A DNA stretch of 64,000 bases from Neorhizobium lilium (GTDB lineage Bacteria; Pseudomonadota; Alphaproteobacteria; Rhizobiales; Rhizobiaceae), in NCBI RefSeq assembly GCF_004053875.1, contig NZ_SBIP01000004.1:124001-188000 (forward strand), written 5' to 3'. Numbering within the stretch: position 1 is the stretch's first letter; the number at the start of each line of letters is the position of its first letter. The notes under the pieces are model-generated. The model searched no databases and was not told the DNA's origin. It saw only the letters and a list, made by a program, of their open reading frames with translations. This document shows positions 47,142 to 55,876 of this stretch, piece after piece. The translations under genes were made by a program, and so were the position numbers.

Positions 47142-47924
47142 ATGGGCGGAGCCCTTTCCGCACTTCTCGACGGCCTCGATCCGTTTTGCGGACCGGTGGG
47201 CCTCTTCCGGCTGTTCGGTGCAAATTCCATTATCGCCTGCGGCGATGCCGGCTGGGGCGACGAGATCGCTTTCGGCGTCAAGGTCACCATCTCGCTGGCG
47301 CTGGCAACGGTGCCGGTCGGGCTCGTCCTCGGCTTCCTCATTGCCCTCGCGGCCCAGTCGCAGGACAGGTTGCTGCGTATGGCAGCAGGGATTTACACAA
47401 CCATCTTTCGCGGCCTGCCGGAGCTCCTCACCCTCTTCATCGTCTATTACGGCGCACAGATTCTGGTGCAGTCGGTATTGTCGTCATTCGGCGTCGAGGA
47501 GCGGATCGAAATCAACGCCTTTGTAGCCGGCATGATCGCACTTGCCGTGGTCTTCTCCTCCTATTCGTCGGAAGTGCTGCTGTCGGCCTTTCGTGCCATC
47601 CCGCGCGGACAGTACGAGGCGGGTGACGCACTCGGCCTGCGCCGCCACCGCACGATGCGGCTGATCGTCCTGCCGCAACTGATCCGCATCGCCCTGCCCG
47701 GCCTCACCAATCTCTGGCTCATCCTTCTCAAGGATACGTCCTACGTTTCCGTGGTCGGCCTTTCCGACATCTTGCGGCAAACGGGGATTGCGGCGCGGGT
47801 CAGCAAGGAAGCCTTCTTCTTCTATTTCATCGCCTGCCTGCTCTATCTCATCCTGGCGATGATCTCCTCCTTCGGGCTCGGCTTCGTTGAACGTTGGGCG
47901 AAACGTTCGGGGGTCAGCCGATGA
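47142..47924 (+). CDS. Polar amino acid ABC transporter permease (HisQ/OccQ-like)
   Basis: 260 residues with five or six membrane helices. The permease signature EAGDALGLRRHRTMRLIVLP (EAA loop) is near residue 160. First helices follow a short cytoplasmic start with GVKVTISLALATVPVGLVLG. Pairs with the next permease; overlaps it by four bases. Confidence 0.9.
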   Translation: MGGALSALLDGLDPFCGPVGLFRLFGANSIIACGDAGWGDEIAFGVKVTISLALATVPVGLVLGFLIALAAQSQDRLLRMAAGIYTTIFRGLPELLTLFIVYYGAQILVQSVLSSFGVEERIEINAFVAGMIALAVVFSSYSSEVLLSAFRAIPRGQYEAGDALGLRRHRTMRLIVLPQLIRIALPGLTNLWLILLKDTSYVSVVGLSDILRQTGIAARVSKEAFFFYFIACLLYLILAMISSFGLGFVERWAKRSGVSR

Positions 47925-48751
47925 GTGCCGTCAGCGAACTCATTCCGCCGCGTGCTCCGCCTCCCTCCGCAAAGGTGCCCGTCACGGCGGCCCGGATTGC
48001 CGGTATTGCAGTGCTTATCCTGTGGGGCCTGCTTGGCATCGGGCTGATCATGACGGTGATCAACGGATGGGACCAGACGAAATTCCTGCGCTACGGCCCT
48101 CGCTACCTGCATGGGCTATGGGTGACTGTCTCGCTGGTCGGCCTGTCGGTCGTGTTGGGTGCGGCCCTATCGCTGCCGGTCGCCTTTGCGCGCATGTCGC
48201 AGAACCGCGTGCTGAACGGAATTGCCTATGGCTATGTCTATGTCTTCCGCAGTACACCGCTGCTCGCCCAGCTGTTCCTCATCTATTACGGGCTCGGCAG
48301 CTTCAGGCCGGAACTGGAAACGGTCGGCCTCTGGTGGTTCTTCCGCGAGGCATGGTATTGCGGCCTCCTGTCCTTCGTGCTCAACACCGCCGCCTATCAG
48401 GCAGAAATCCTGCGCGGGGCGATCCAGAGCGTACCGCGCGGCCAGCACGAAGGTGCCGCCGCGCTTGGCCTCTCACCAAGCATCGCCTTCCGCAAGATCG
48501 TCATGCCGCAGGCGCTGATCGTCGCGCTGCGTCCCTACGGCAACGAAATCGTCCTGATGATGAAGGGTTCGGCGGTCGTGGCGATCGTCACCGTCTTCGA
48601 CCTGATGGGCGAAACACGCTACGCCTTCTCCCGCACCTTCGACTACCAGGCCTATCTCTGGGCGGCGATGTTCTATCTGGTCATGGTGGAGGGCCTGCGC
48701 CAGGTCTGGGCGCGTTTGGAAAAGCGTCTGACGCGTCATCTGCGCCGTTAG
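47921..48751 (+). CDS. Polar amino acid ABC transporter permease (HisM/OccM-like)
   Basis: 276 residues. Cytoplasmic Pro-rich N-terminus (about 1-25), then several membrane helices; EAA loop EGAAALGLSPSIAFRKIVMP near residue 190. The start ATGAGT overlaps the stop of the first permease. No ATPase gene follows; the energising subunit must be encoded elsewhere. Confidence 0.9.
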   Translation: MSAVSELIPPRAPPPSAKVPVTAARIAGIAVLILWGLLGIGLIMTVINGWDQTKFLRYGPRYLHGLWVTVSLVGLSVVLGAALSLPVAFARMSQNRVLNGIAYGYVYVFRSTPLLAQLFLIYYGLGSFRPELETVGLWWFFREAWYCGLLSFVLNTAAYQAEILRGAIQSVPRGQHEGAAALGLSPSIAFRKIVMPQALIVALRPYGNEIVLMMKGSAVVAIVTVFDLMGETRYAFSRTFDYQAYLWAAMFYLVMVEGLRQVWARLEKRLTRHLRR

Positions 48752-48812
48752 CAGCACTCAAGATACGTCGCTGCTAACACATTGAATTTCTTTGGATATC
48801 TCCATGTAGCGG

Positions 48813-48827
48813 GCAATTGTTAATTGC
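48813..48827. promoter_or_regulatory. Short palindrome upstream of usg
   Basis: GCAATT-GTT-AATTGC, six-base arms with a three-base centre, 71 bases before the usg start. Possible operator; nothing identifies the protein. Confidence 0.3.
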
Positions 48828-48897
48828 GCATTAAGCATGACATGTTCTCCTTGAGAAGAGCGCACAAAGCGCCGTTTATCAAGAATGGGAACAGCCG

Positions 48898-49161
48898 ATG
48901 TCTGACATGGAATTGATGCTGAGGGGCTACGGCCTCACCACTGCGGAAATCTTCTACCGCCTTCCCGACCATCCTGCCCTAATCCAGACCTATGTCTGGC
49001 AGAACTACGATCTGGCGCCGGACTTCCCGGAGATGAACGGCTTCCTGAAATTCTGGCGAGAAAAGCTGGACGGGCCGCTGCATTCGGTGCGTTACGTGCA
49101 TCGCAAGCTGATTTCGGCCAGCGAATGGCGGTCGGTCAAGGGCGAGATCATCGTCCACTGA
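48898..49161 (+). CDS. usg: Usg family protein
   Basis: 87 residues, cytoplasmic. The family block YGLTTAEIFYRLPDHPALIQ and the segment QNYDLAPDFPEMNGFLKFW match the Usg family, which occurs near tryptophan or other biosynthetic genes in alphaproteobacteria and has no established function. Here it stands alone between the ABC transporter and the methyltransferase gene. Confidence 0.88.
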   Translation: MSDMELMLRGYGLTTAEIFYRLPDHPALIQTYVWQNYDLAPDFPEMNGFLKFWREKLDGPLHSVRYVHRKLISASEWRSVKGEIIVH

Positions 49162-49275
49162 TCGACGCCACAACAACGCTATCCGGCTCTCCCGATTGCC
49201 GAATGTGGATCCTGATCCGCTGCATGGACAAACAGCGCATATACGCTTAAATCCCCGGTCAAACGAGGATATGCC

Positions 49276-50085
49276 ATGAAGAAGATCGACGAGGAAGCAC
49301 TGGCGGAAGCCTATAATCGCGCACTGGCACTGGAGAAGGCTGGCGATCTGGATGCTGCCGCCAAAGCCTATGAGGAAGTGCTGGCAATCGATCCGGAAGA
49401 TCACGGCGGTGCGGCTGTCCGCCTTGCCTCCATGGGACGCGGCGAAGCGCCGCCCAAGGCTCCGGACGCTTATGTGGAGACACTGTTCGACCAGCATGCG
49501 GAGAGTTTCGAAGACATCCTCGTCGAGCAACTCGGATATGCGGTGCCCGTTTTGGTGCGCCAGCGGCTGCAGGCCCTGGAGCTCGGGCCGTTCAAGCGCA
49601 TGCTCGACCTCGGCTGCGGCACCGGCCTGACCGGCGGCGCATTGCGCGACATGGTGGAGGACGTCACCGGCATCGACATTTCCGAGAACATGGTGGAGAT
49701 CGCCCACGAGAAGGACCTCTACGACACGATTTACGTCGCCGAGATCGAAGACTTCCTTGAGGACAATGACGACGAGCCATTCGACTTGGTGACCGCCACC
49801 GACGTGCTGCCTTATCTCGGCGCGCTCGAGCCCTTGTTCTTCGGAACTGCGGAAAACCTGTCGGCAGGCGGCATATTCGCGTTCTCGTCGGAAACCGTGC
49901 CGGCAGGAGACGAGCGCCCCTATACGGTCGGCCCACACCAGCGCTTTCTTCATTCGGAAGCCTATGTCCGGCAACGGCTCGCCGATACCGGGTTCGACGT
50001 GGTCGAGATCAGCGATATCAACGTGCGCATGCAGGACGGCCAGCCAAGCCCCGGCCATCTGGTTATTGCGCGTCGCAAAGCATAG
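49276..50085 (+). CDS. TPR-containing SAM-dependent methyltransferase
   Basis: 269 residues. N-terminal ~45 residues form one TPR-like helical pair (AYNRALALEKAGDLDAAAKA), followed by a class I methyltransferase fold with SAM motif I LDLGCGTGLTGGAL near residue 113, GIDISENMVEIA and VTATDVLPYLG. This is the COG4976 group. Substrate unknown. Confidence 0.87.
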   Translation: MKKIDEEALAEAYNRALALEKAGDLDAAAKAYEEVLAIDPEDHGGAAVRLASMGRGEAPPKAPDAYVETLFDQHAESFEDILVEQLGYAVPVLVRQRLQALELGPFKRMLDLGCGTGLTGGALRDMVEDVTGIDISENMVEIAHEKDLYDTIYVAEIEDFLEDNDDEPFDLVTATDVLPYLGALEPLFFGTAENLSAGGIFAFSSETVPAGDERPYTVGPHQRFLHSEAYVRQRLADTGFDVVEISDINVRMQDGQPSPGHLVIARRKA

Positions 50086-50155
50086 CCGGGAGGCTCCGGC
50101 CCGGCAGCACAGGCTCATTTCCATTCGCTCAGCATCTCGATCCAGGAACCAGACC

Positions 50156-50566
50156 ATGCTCTATTTCGTCATCAAGGCCCTGCACATCGTCTCCGACTTT
50201 CTCCTGATCGGCGGCATGTTGATCAACGCTTTCGTGATCGGCATGGTGCCGCCGACGATCCGGGTGGGCGTGATTACCGCGCTGCGCCGATATGACCGCA
50301 TCGTCACCACGGCAGCGCTTGCCGGCGCCTGGATCTTCGGCCTTTGGCTGATCTTTGGCTGGGTCGGGTTTTCGCAGGGCTGGCTTCATGCCAAGCTCGT
50401 ATTCGTGGTCCTGCTTTCCGCCCTCCACGGCATGCAGCAGGCTTCCATGCGCCGGATGGAAGCAGACCCGAAGCTCGATCCGAACGCCTTCGTGCGCGCC
50501 GGAATTCCGATCATTCTGGTCTCGACCCTGGTGGTCATCTGTCTGGCCGTGATCAAGCCGTTCTGA
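50156..50566 (+). CDS. Small four-helix membrane protein, CopD/DUF2269-like
   Basis: 136 residues with four membrane helices. Elements IKALHIVSDFLLIGGMLINAF, LRRYDRIVTTAALAGAWIF and LHAKLVFVVLLSALHGMQQ, with His residues placed as in heme-binding CopD/HemJ-type proteins. HemJ itself is longer and differs, so I do not call protoporphyrinogen oxidase. AGGAACC lies before the ATG. Its stop codon is within a 9-bp inverted repeat. Confidence 0.72.
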   Translation: MLYFVIKALHIVSDFLLIGGMLINAFVIGMVPPTIRVGVITALRRYDRIVTTAALAGAWIFGLWLIFGWVGFSQGWLHAKLVFVVLLSALHGMQQASMRRMEADPKLDPNAFVRAGIPIILVSTLVVICLAVIKPF

Positions 50567-50591
50567 CCGAAGCAAGCTGCTCCGGTCAGAA
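50561..50591. terminator. Hairpin between convergent CopD-like and Kef genes
   Basis: TTCTGACCG/CGGTCAGAA perfect 9-bp stem with a 13-base loop, overlapping the CopD-like stop. No T tract on either strand, so its termination activity is uncertain. Confidence 0.4.
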
Positions 50592-50600
50592 CGTGCGGGA

Positions 50601-52562
50601 TCAGGTGCGCGATGTTTCCGTCGGCGGCTCGACATCCGAGGGAGCCGCAGGCTCTTCCCTGGGTGCGTCGGACACTGCTACTGGCGCGACGATGTCCTGA
50701 TCTGTGGCAGCAGGCCGTTCAGCATAGTCGTCATCCGCCTCATCCGTCCGCTCGAAGCGGTAGTGGATCTGGTCGAGGCTCTGCAGCATGCCATAGGCGA
50801 TTTCGCGCTCGCCCATGATGGTCCGGTCTGCACCCAGCTTGTCCAGATGTTCTATCTCCGCATCGGTATTGGCGCGGCACAGGACCAGCAGCGCCGGGTT
50901 CACCTGCCGGGCCTGCATTACCACATTGCCCGCCTCGAAGGCATTCGGGATGGCAACAACCAAGCTCTTCGCGCGGTTGAGATTGGCGAGCTCCAGCACA
51001 CGCGGCGAGGCCGCATTGCCGACGATGACCTCGATCCCCTGCTTCAGCAATTCCTCAACCCGGTTTTCCGAATCCTCGATCACCAGGAAGGGGATGCCGG
51101 AAGATTTCAGGTTGGCGACGACGATGCTGCCGACCCGGCCATAGCCGGCGACCACGGCATGGTCTGTCAGGTGGCTCGTCGCCAATTCTCCTTCGGCACC
51201 GGCCGTGGTCAGAACCGGTTCCGCGTCCTTCGCCGTCGTTGTTTCCTGTCCGGGAAGGGCCTTGTCACCCTCGGCACCGGCAATATGGGCTATCTCCGAT
51301 TCGCCCTCGCCGGCCGGCGCGCGGATGAGGCGGGCTTCCAGACGCGGGGCCAGCTTGTCGCTTAGGTAGAACATGATCGGATTGAGGATGATCGATATGA
51401 TCGCGCCGGCGAGGATGAGATCGCGTCCTTCTTCCGGCAGAAGCTTCAGGCCCACACCTAGTTCCGCCAGGATGAAGGAGAACTCGCCGATCTGCGCCAG
51501 ACTGGCGGAGATCGTAAACGCGGTCGGGATCGTCATCCGGAAGAGAAGCACGATGACGAAGGCCGCCAGCGACTTGCCGATGACGATGATGAAGACGGTG
51601 GCAAGCAGCGGCAGCGGGTTGGACAGGATAATGTTCGGATCGAACAGCATGCCGACCGACACGAAGAACAGCACGGCAAAAGCATCCCGCAGCGGCAGGC
51701 TTTCCTGCGCGGCCCGATGGGAGAGCTCGCTTTCCGACAGGATCATACCGGCGAAGAAGGCGCCGAGCGCCAGCGACACGCCGAACAGCTTGGCTGCACC
51801 GAAGGCGACGCCGAGCGCGATCGCTAGTACGCCGAGACGGAAGAGTTCGCGCGAGCCGCTATGGGCGATGCGGTGCAGTATCCACGGGATGACGCGCCGG
51901 CCGACGACCAGCATCAGTCCCAGAAAAGCACCGACCTTGAGGAGCGTGATGGCGATGATACCAACTATGCCAAGCTCGATGTCGAGCAGTTGCGCGACCG
52001 CGACCGCAAGCGGGTCGGGATGCGCCACCTCTCCGCCGCCCATGCTGGCGATTGCCGGGATCAGCACCAGCGCCAGTACCATGGCCAAGTCTTCTACGAT
52101 CAGCCAGCCGACGGCGATCTTGCCGCGCACGGTCTCCACCAGCCGTCGCTCTTGCAGCGCCTTGAGAAGCACCACCGTCGAGGCGACGGACAGGGCAAGA
52201 CCGAACACCATGCCGCCGCCGAGCGACCATCCCATCAGCCATGACAGGCCCCAGCCGAGAAGTGTCGCAAAAGCGATCTGGACGATGGCGCCTGGAACGG
52301 CCACACCGCGCACGGACAGAAGATCTTTCAGGGAGAAATGCAGGCCGACCCCGAACATCAGCAGGATCACCCCAATTTCCGCGAGTTCCGGCGCCAGGTT
52401 CTGGTCCGCTACGAAGCCCGGCGTATGGGGGCCGACGAGAATGCCCGCAAACAGGTAGCCGACCAGCGGCGGGAGCCGGAAACGATGCGCGATCGCCCCG
52501 AAAATGAATGCAAGCACAAGGCCGCCTACAATAGTCGATATCAACGGCGTATCGTGCGGCAT
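50601..52562 (-). CDS. Kef-type cation:proton antiporter with TrkA-N domain (YbaL-like)
   Basis: 653 residues. About 12 membrane helices in the CPA2 exchanger domain (1-395), e.g. GGLVLAFIFGAIAHRFRLPP, then a hydrophilic linker and a RCK/TrkA-N nucleotide-binding domain from about 470 (HAVVAGYGRVGSIVVANL). The acidic and Pro-rich tail after ~620 is low-complexity. Expected to exchange K+ or Na+ for protons, possibly gated by nucleotides or glutathione adducts. Start MPHDTPLIST chosen because the first helix begins there. Divergent from the XRE gene. Confidence 0.92.
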   Translation of the reverse strand: MPHDTPLISTIVGGLVLAFIFGAIAHRFRLPPLVGYLFAGILVGPHTPGFVADQNLAPELAEIGVILLMFGVGLHFSLKDLLSVRGVAVPGAIVQIAFATLLGWGLSWLMGWSLGGGMVFGLALSVASTVVLLKALQERRLVETVRGKIAVGWLIVEDLAMVLALVLIPAIASMGGGEVAHPDPLAVAVAQLLDIELGIVGIIAITLLKVGAFLGLMLVVGRRVIPWILHRIAHSGSRELFRLGVLAIALGVAFGAAKLFGVSLALGAFFAGMILSESELSHRAAQESLPLRDAFAVLFFVSVGMLFDPNIILSNPLPLLATVFIIVIGKSLAAFVIVLLFRMTIPTAFTISASLAQIGEFSFILAELGVGLKLLPEEGRDLILAGAIISIILNPIMFYLSDKLAPRLEARLIRAPAGEGESEIAHIAGAEGDKALPGQETTTAKDAEPVLTTAGAEGELATSHLTDHAVVAGYGRVGSIVVANLKSSGIPFLVIEDSENRVEELLKQGIEVIVGNAASPRVLELANLNRAKSLVVAIPNAFEAGNVVMQARQVNPALLVLCRANTDAEIEHLDKLGADRTIMGEREIAYGMLQSLDQIHYRFERTDEADDDYAERPAATDQDIVAPVAVSDAPREEPAAPSDVEPPTETSRT

Positions 52563-52636
52563 CCGCGTCTCCCTCTGGAAATCTCCTGTAGAACCTGCCA
52601 TATATGGCTTAAGTTGACCAATATGGGTATGTATTT

Positions 52637-52912
52637 ATGATGGGTCAAGACGCGCGGCCGATTTTAACGCCGGCTTTGTGCCGTGCGGCACGAGGGCTTC
52701 TCGACTGGACGCAGGCGGATCTCGCGGAGCGTTCCGAAGTCTCCCGCAGCACGATCCGCGATTATGAGGGGAGCCGCCACGATATCCATCGGGCTACGGC
52801 GGCGCAGCTGTTGCGTGCGTTTGAAGATCAAGGCGCGGTCCTCGTGCATGTCGAGGGTCACGGCCTGGGTGTCTGCTGGAAAAATCAGGACGACGCCGTA
52901 GCGACGGGCTGA
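52637..52912 (+). CDS. Small XRE-family helix-turn-helix regulator
   Basis: 91 residues. Helix-turn-helix with AARGLLDWTQADLAERSEVS followed by RSTIRDYEG and an HRATAAQLLRAFEDQG helix, as in Cro/CI-type proteins; the C-terminal strand GAVLVHVEGHGLGVCWK is common in short XRE proteins of rhizobia. Divergent from the Kef gene (74 bases between starts). Its stop abuts the stop of ssuB with no base between. Target unknown. A second Met lies at residue 2. Confidence 0.85.
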   Translation: MMGQDARPILTPALCRAARGLLDWTQADLAERSEVSRSTIRDYEGSRHDIHRATAAQLLRAFEDQGAVLVHVEGHGLGVCWKNQDDAVATG

Positions 52913-53737
52913 TCAGGCTTCGCCGAGGATGGAGGCGAGCAGCTGGCCTTCCAGCTCCGCCAGAACCGGATCGCCATGCCGCCTTGGATGCGGCTGCGGC
53001 ACTGGGAGATCGAGCTTGATGCGCCCCTCCTCCAGCACGATCACCCGGTCGGCCAGATGAACGGCCTCTGCCACGTCGTGGGTCACCAGCACTGCGGTGC
53101 AGCCCAACTCCCGCCAGACCCTGTTCAGCAGCTTCTGCATGCTGATCCGGGTCAGCGCATCCAGCGCGCCAAGCGGTTCGTCGAGCGCCAGCAGGCCGGG
53201 CCGGCTGACCAGAGCCCGCGCCAGCGCCACCCGCTGTTTCTGACCGCCGGAAAGCTTGGCCGGCCATTCCCGCGCCTTTTCCGCAAGCTGCACCTCGCCC
53301 AGTGCTGCTTCCGCAAGCCGGCGGGCTTCCGGCTTCGGTACATCAGGTCCCAGCCCCGCGGCGACATTATCGGCCGCATCGAACCAGGGCAGAAGCCGCG
53401 GTTCCTGGAAAACGATGCGGGCATTGCTGGCGGTCTCACGGCCCTCCTCATCCAGGAAGCCGATATGCCCATCGGTCGGCACGTCGAGGCCGGTCAACAG
53501 GCGCAGGAGCGTGCTCTTGCCACAGCCGCTCTTGCCGACGATGGCGAGAAACTGACCTGGCTCGAGATCGAGATCAATGCCACGCAGGACACGATTGTCC
53601 CCGAACTGCTTTTCCACCTTGTGAAGCTTCAGCGCTACCGCTTTCGGCGGGGATATCCGGAAATCCCTCGGCGGAGGCTCGTCGGCGACGTCCGTAGAGA
53701 TGAAGGCGAGCGGATGCTGGTATGGACCAATGACCAT
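52913..53737 (-). CDS. ssuB: Alkanesulfonate ABC transporter ATPase
   Basis: 274 residues. Walker A GKSGCGKS, signature LSGGQKQR, Walker B LLALDEPLGALD, His switch THDVAEAV. The N-terminal ~40 residues before the ABC fold are an extension. Last gene of ssuA-ssuD-ssuC-ssuB; specific naming rests on neighbours SsuD and SsuC, since SsuB, TauB and NrtD ATPases look alike. A longer frame reading to 53833 lacks similarity. Confidence 0.88.
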   Translation of the reverse strand: MVIGPYQHPLAFISTDVADEPPPRDFRISPPKAVALKLHKVEKQFGDNRVLRGIDLDLEPGQFLAIVGKSGCGKSTLLRLLTGLDVPTDGHIGFLDEEGRETASNARIVFQEPRLLPWFDAADNVAAGLGPDVPKPEARRLAEAALGEVQLAEKAREWPAKLSGGQKQRVALARALVSRPGLLALDEPLGALDALTRISMQKLLNRVWRELGCTAVLVTHDVAEAVHLADRVIVLEEGRIKLDLPVPQPHPRRHGDPVLAELEGQLLASILGEA

Positions 53738-53747
53738 GGTTCTTGCC

Positions 53748-54605
53748 CTACTTCTGGTAAACCGGGTTCCAGGCCAGCGCCCGGCGCTCCAAAGCCCGCG
53801 CAACGACGTCGGCGAGCTTGCCGAGCGCCGCATAGATCAGCAACGCCAGCACCACGACATCGGTCATCATGAATTCGCGGGCATTGTTGGCCATGTGGCC
53901 GATGCCCGACGACGCGGCAATCGATTCCGACACGATTAACGTCAGCCACATGATGCCGAGACCGTAGCGCAGGCCGACGAAAATGGATGGCAAGGCTCCC
54001 GGAAAGATGACCTTGCGGAACAGCGACCAGCCGCTCATGCCGTAGATGCGGCCCATTTCGAGCAGGTCGCGATCGACATTCCTGACGCCGTGATAGGTGT
54101 TGAGATAGATGGGAAAGAGGACGCCTAGCGAGGTCAGGAAGAGCTTAGCTTCCTCGCCGATCCCGAACCAGAGAATGACGAGCGGAATCAGCGCCAGATG
54201 CGGAATGGTGCGCAGCATCTGCAGTGTCGTGTCTGTCAACTGCTCCGAGAGCTTGGACACGCCATTGGCAAGGCCTAGCAGGAAGCCGATCGAGCCGCCG
54301 ACGATCAGGCCTGCCAAAGCGCGGGCGCCGCTGACGGCGATGTCGTTTGCAAGCGCGCCCGAGGACGCGGCCTCCCAGAAGGCAGCGAGCACAGCCGCAG
54401 GAGACGGCATGATCCGGTCCGAGATCCAGCCGATAGACGAGCCTGTCTGCCAGACCAGCACAAGAACCGCCGGCAGCAGATAGGGCAGTAGCACATCCCG
54501 AGAGAGTGATGGCAGCCGCAACTGCCGCCGGGAGGAGACAGCCTTGTGCCGCCGGGAGGAGACAGCCTTGCGGCCGGTATCGGCGAAAGTTTCGAAGGTC
54601 GTCAT
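53748..54605 (-). CDS. ssuC: Alkanesulfonate ABC transporter permease
   Basis: 285 residues with six predicted membrane helices. Permease EAA loop LLEMGRIYGMSGWSLFRKV followed by IFPGALPSI. The cytoplasmic N-terminus contains an exact eight-residue tandem repeat (KAVSSRRH, KAVSSRRQ) coded by a 24-bp duplication. Between ssuD and ssuB in the operon. Confidence 0.9.
   Translation of the reverse strand: MTTFETFADTGRKAVSSRRHKAVSSRRQLRLPSLSRDVLLPYLLPAVLVLVWQTGSSIGWISDRIMPSPAAVLAAFWEAASSGALANDIAVSGARALAGLIVGGSIGFLLGLANGVSKLSEQLTDTTLQMLRTIPHLALIPLVILWFGIGEEAKLFLTSLGVLFPIYLNTYHGVRNVDRDLLEMGRIYGMSGWSLFRKVIFPGALPSIFVGLRYGLGIMWLTLIVSESIAASSGIGHMANNAREFMMTDVVVLALLIYAALGKLADVVARALERRALAWNPVYQK
54523..54570 (-). 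repeat. Perfect 24-bp tandem duplication in ssuC
   Basis: Identical units at 54523-54546 and 54547-54570. Because both copies match at every base, including third codon positions, this looks recent and may vary in copy number. Confidence 0.9.
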
Positions 54606-54664
54606 GGCTGTCCTCCAGCTCGGGTCAGTCGGGCGGCTTGATGCACTCATCCGGCTTCGGCCGG

Positions 54665-55837
54665 TCAGGACGCCGAAACGGCCCGCGGCCTTTCATGCCC
54701 TCCGCCGGCAAAGACGCGGGCGCCGCCGAACTCGCTGGCGAAGCTGGTGCGCTGCTCTTCGCGGGCGATGCCCAGTTCCGGGAAGAGAAGCTCGGCCACG
54801 CGATATGCCTCTTCCAGATGCGGATAGCCCGAGCCGATCACCGTCTCGATGCCGAGCTCCTGATATTCCCGCAGCCGTGCCGCAACCGTCTTGGGCGAGC
54901 CCACAAGCGCCGTTCCGGCACCAGAGCGAACCAAGCCGATGCCGGCCCAAAGATTGGGTGCCACTTCCAGCTTATCGCGCCGTCCGCCATGCAGAGCGGC
55001 CATGCGCTTCTGTCCGACGGAGTCTGAGTTATTGGCGAAATTGGCCTGTGCCTTTGCAATGGTTTCGTCGTCAAGCTTCGAGATCAGGCGATCGGCCGCT
55101 TCCCAGGCTTCCTCGTCGGTTTCGCGCACGATGAAATGCAGGCGGATGCCGAAGCTGACCTCCCTGCCCTTGCGCTCGGCTGCGGCGCGCACAGCCTTGA
55201 TCTTCTGTTCCACCTGCTCCGGCGGCTCGCCCCAGGTCAGGTATTTGTCGGCCCGTCCAGCGAAGAAATCGATACCGGCATCCGACGATCCGCCGAAATA
55301 GAGAGGCGGCCGCGGTTGCTGCACGGTCGGGAAACCGAGCCGGGCATTCTTGGCCTGGATGTGTTTGCCGTCCAGATCGGCGTGGCCTGTCGTGACCAGA
55401 TCCTCCCATACCTGGAAGAACTCTTCGGCATGGGCATAGCGTTCGTCATGCTCCAGGAAGATTCCGTCGCCGGCAAGTTCGCCCGGGCTGCCGCCGACCA
55501 CGATATTGAGAAGCAGGCGGCCGTTCGACACTCGGTCGAGGGCGGCGTCCAGCCGCGCATAATAGGCGGGGGACGCCGTGCCGGGGCGGATCGCGACGAG
55601 GAATTTCAGCTTTTCGGTAAAGGGTGCGATGGCGGCGGCCGTCACGAAGGATTCCTCGCAGGACACCCCGGTCGGCAACAGGACGCCGGAATAGCCGAGA
55701 CGATCCACGGCCTGGGCGATCTCGCGCAGATAGCGATGATCCGGCGCGCGGTTCAATTCCGTGCCACCGAGATAGCTGCCATCGCCGGCCGTCGGAATGA
55801 ACCACAGGAAGTCGATGGGATTGGATGTGCTGGACAT
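54665..55837 (-). CDS. ssuD: FMNH2-dependent alkanesulfonate monooxygenase
   Basis: Cleaves alkanesulfonates to aldehyde and sulfite. 390 residues of the bacterial luciferase-like family with the SsuD pattern: [57 protein letters not shown], and [20 protein letters not shown]. The usual reductase SsuE is not encoded in the operon. Follows ssuA and precedes ssuC. Confidence 0.93.
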   Translation of the reverse strand: MSSTSNPIDFLWFIPTAGDGSYLGGTELNRAPDHRYLREIAQAVDRLGYSGVLLPTGVSCEESFVTAAAIAPFTEKLKFLVAIRPGTASPAYYARLDAALDRVSNGRLLLNIVVGGSPGELAGDGIFLEHDERYAHAEEFFQVWEDLVTTGHADLDGKHIQAKNARLGFPTVQQPRPPLYFGGSSDAGIDFFAGRADKYLTWGEPPEQVEQKIKAVRAAAERKGREVSFGIRLHFIVRETDEEAWEAADRLISKLDDETIAKAQANFANNSDSVGQKRMAALHGGRRDKLEVAPNLWAGIGLVRSGAGTALVGSPKTVAARLREYQELGIETVIGSGYPHLEEAYRVAELLFPELGIAREEQRTSFASEFGGARVFAGGGHERPRAVSAS

Positions 55838-55876
55838 GAAGGTAATTCCTTGGCGTAACCTGATGACGGCGGGCGC

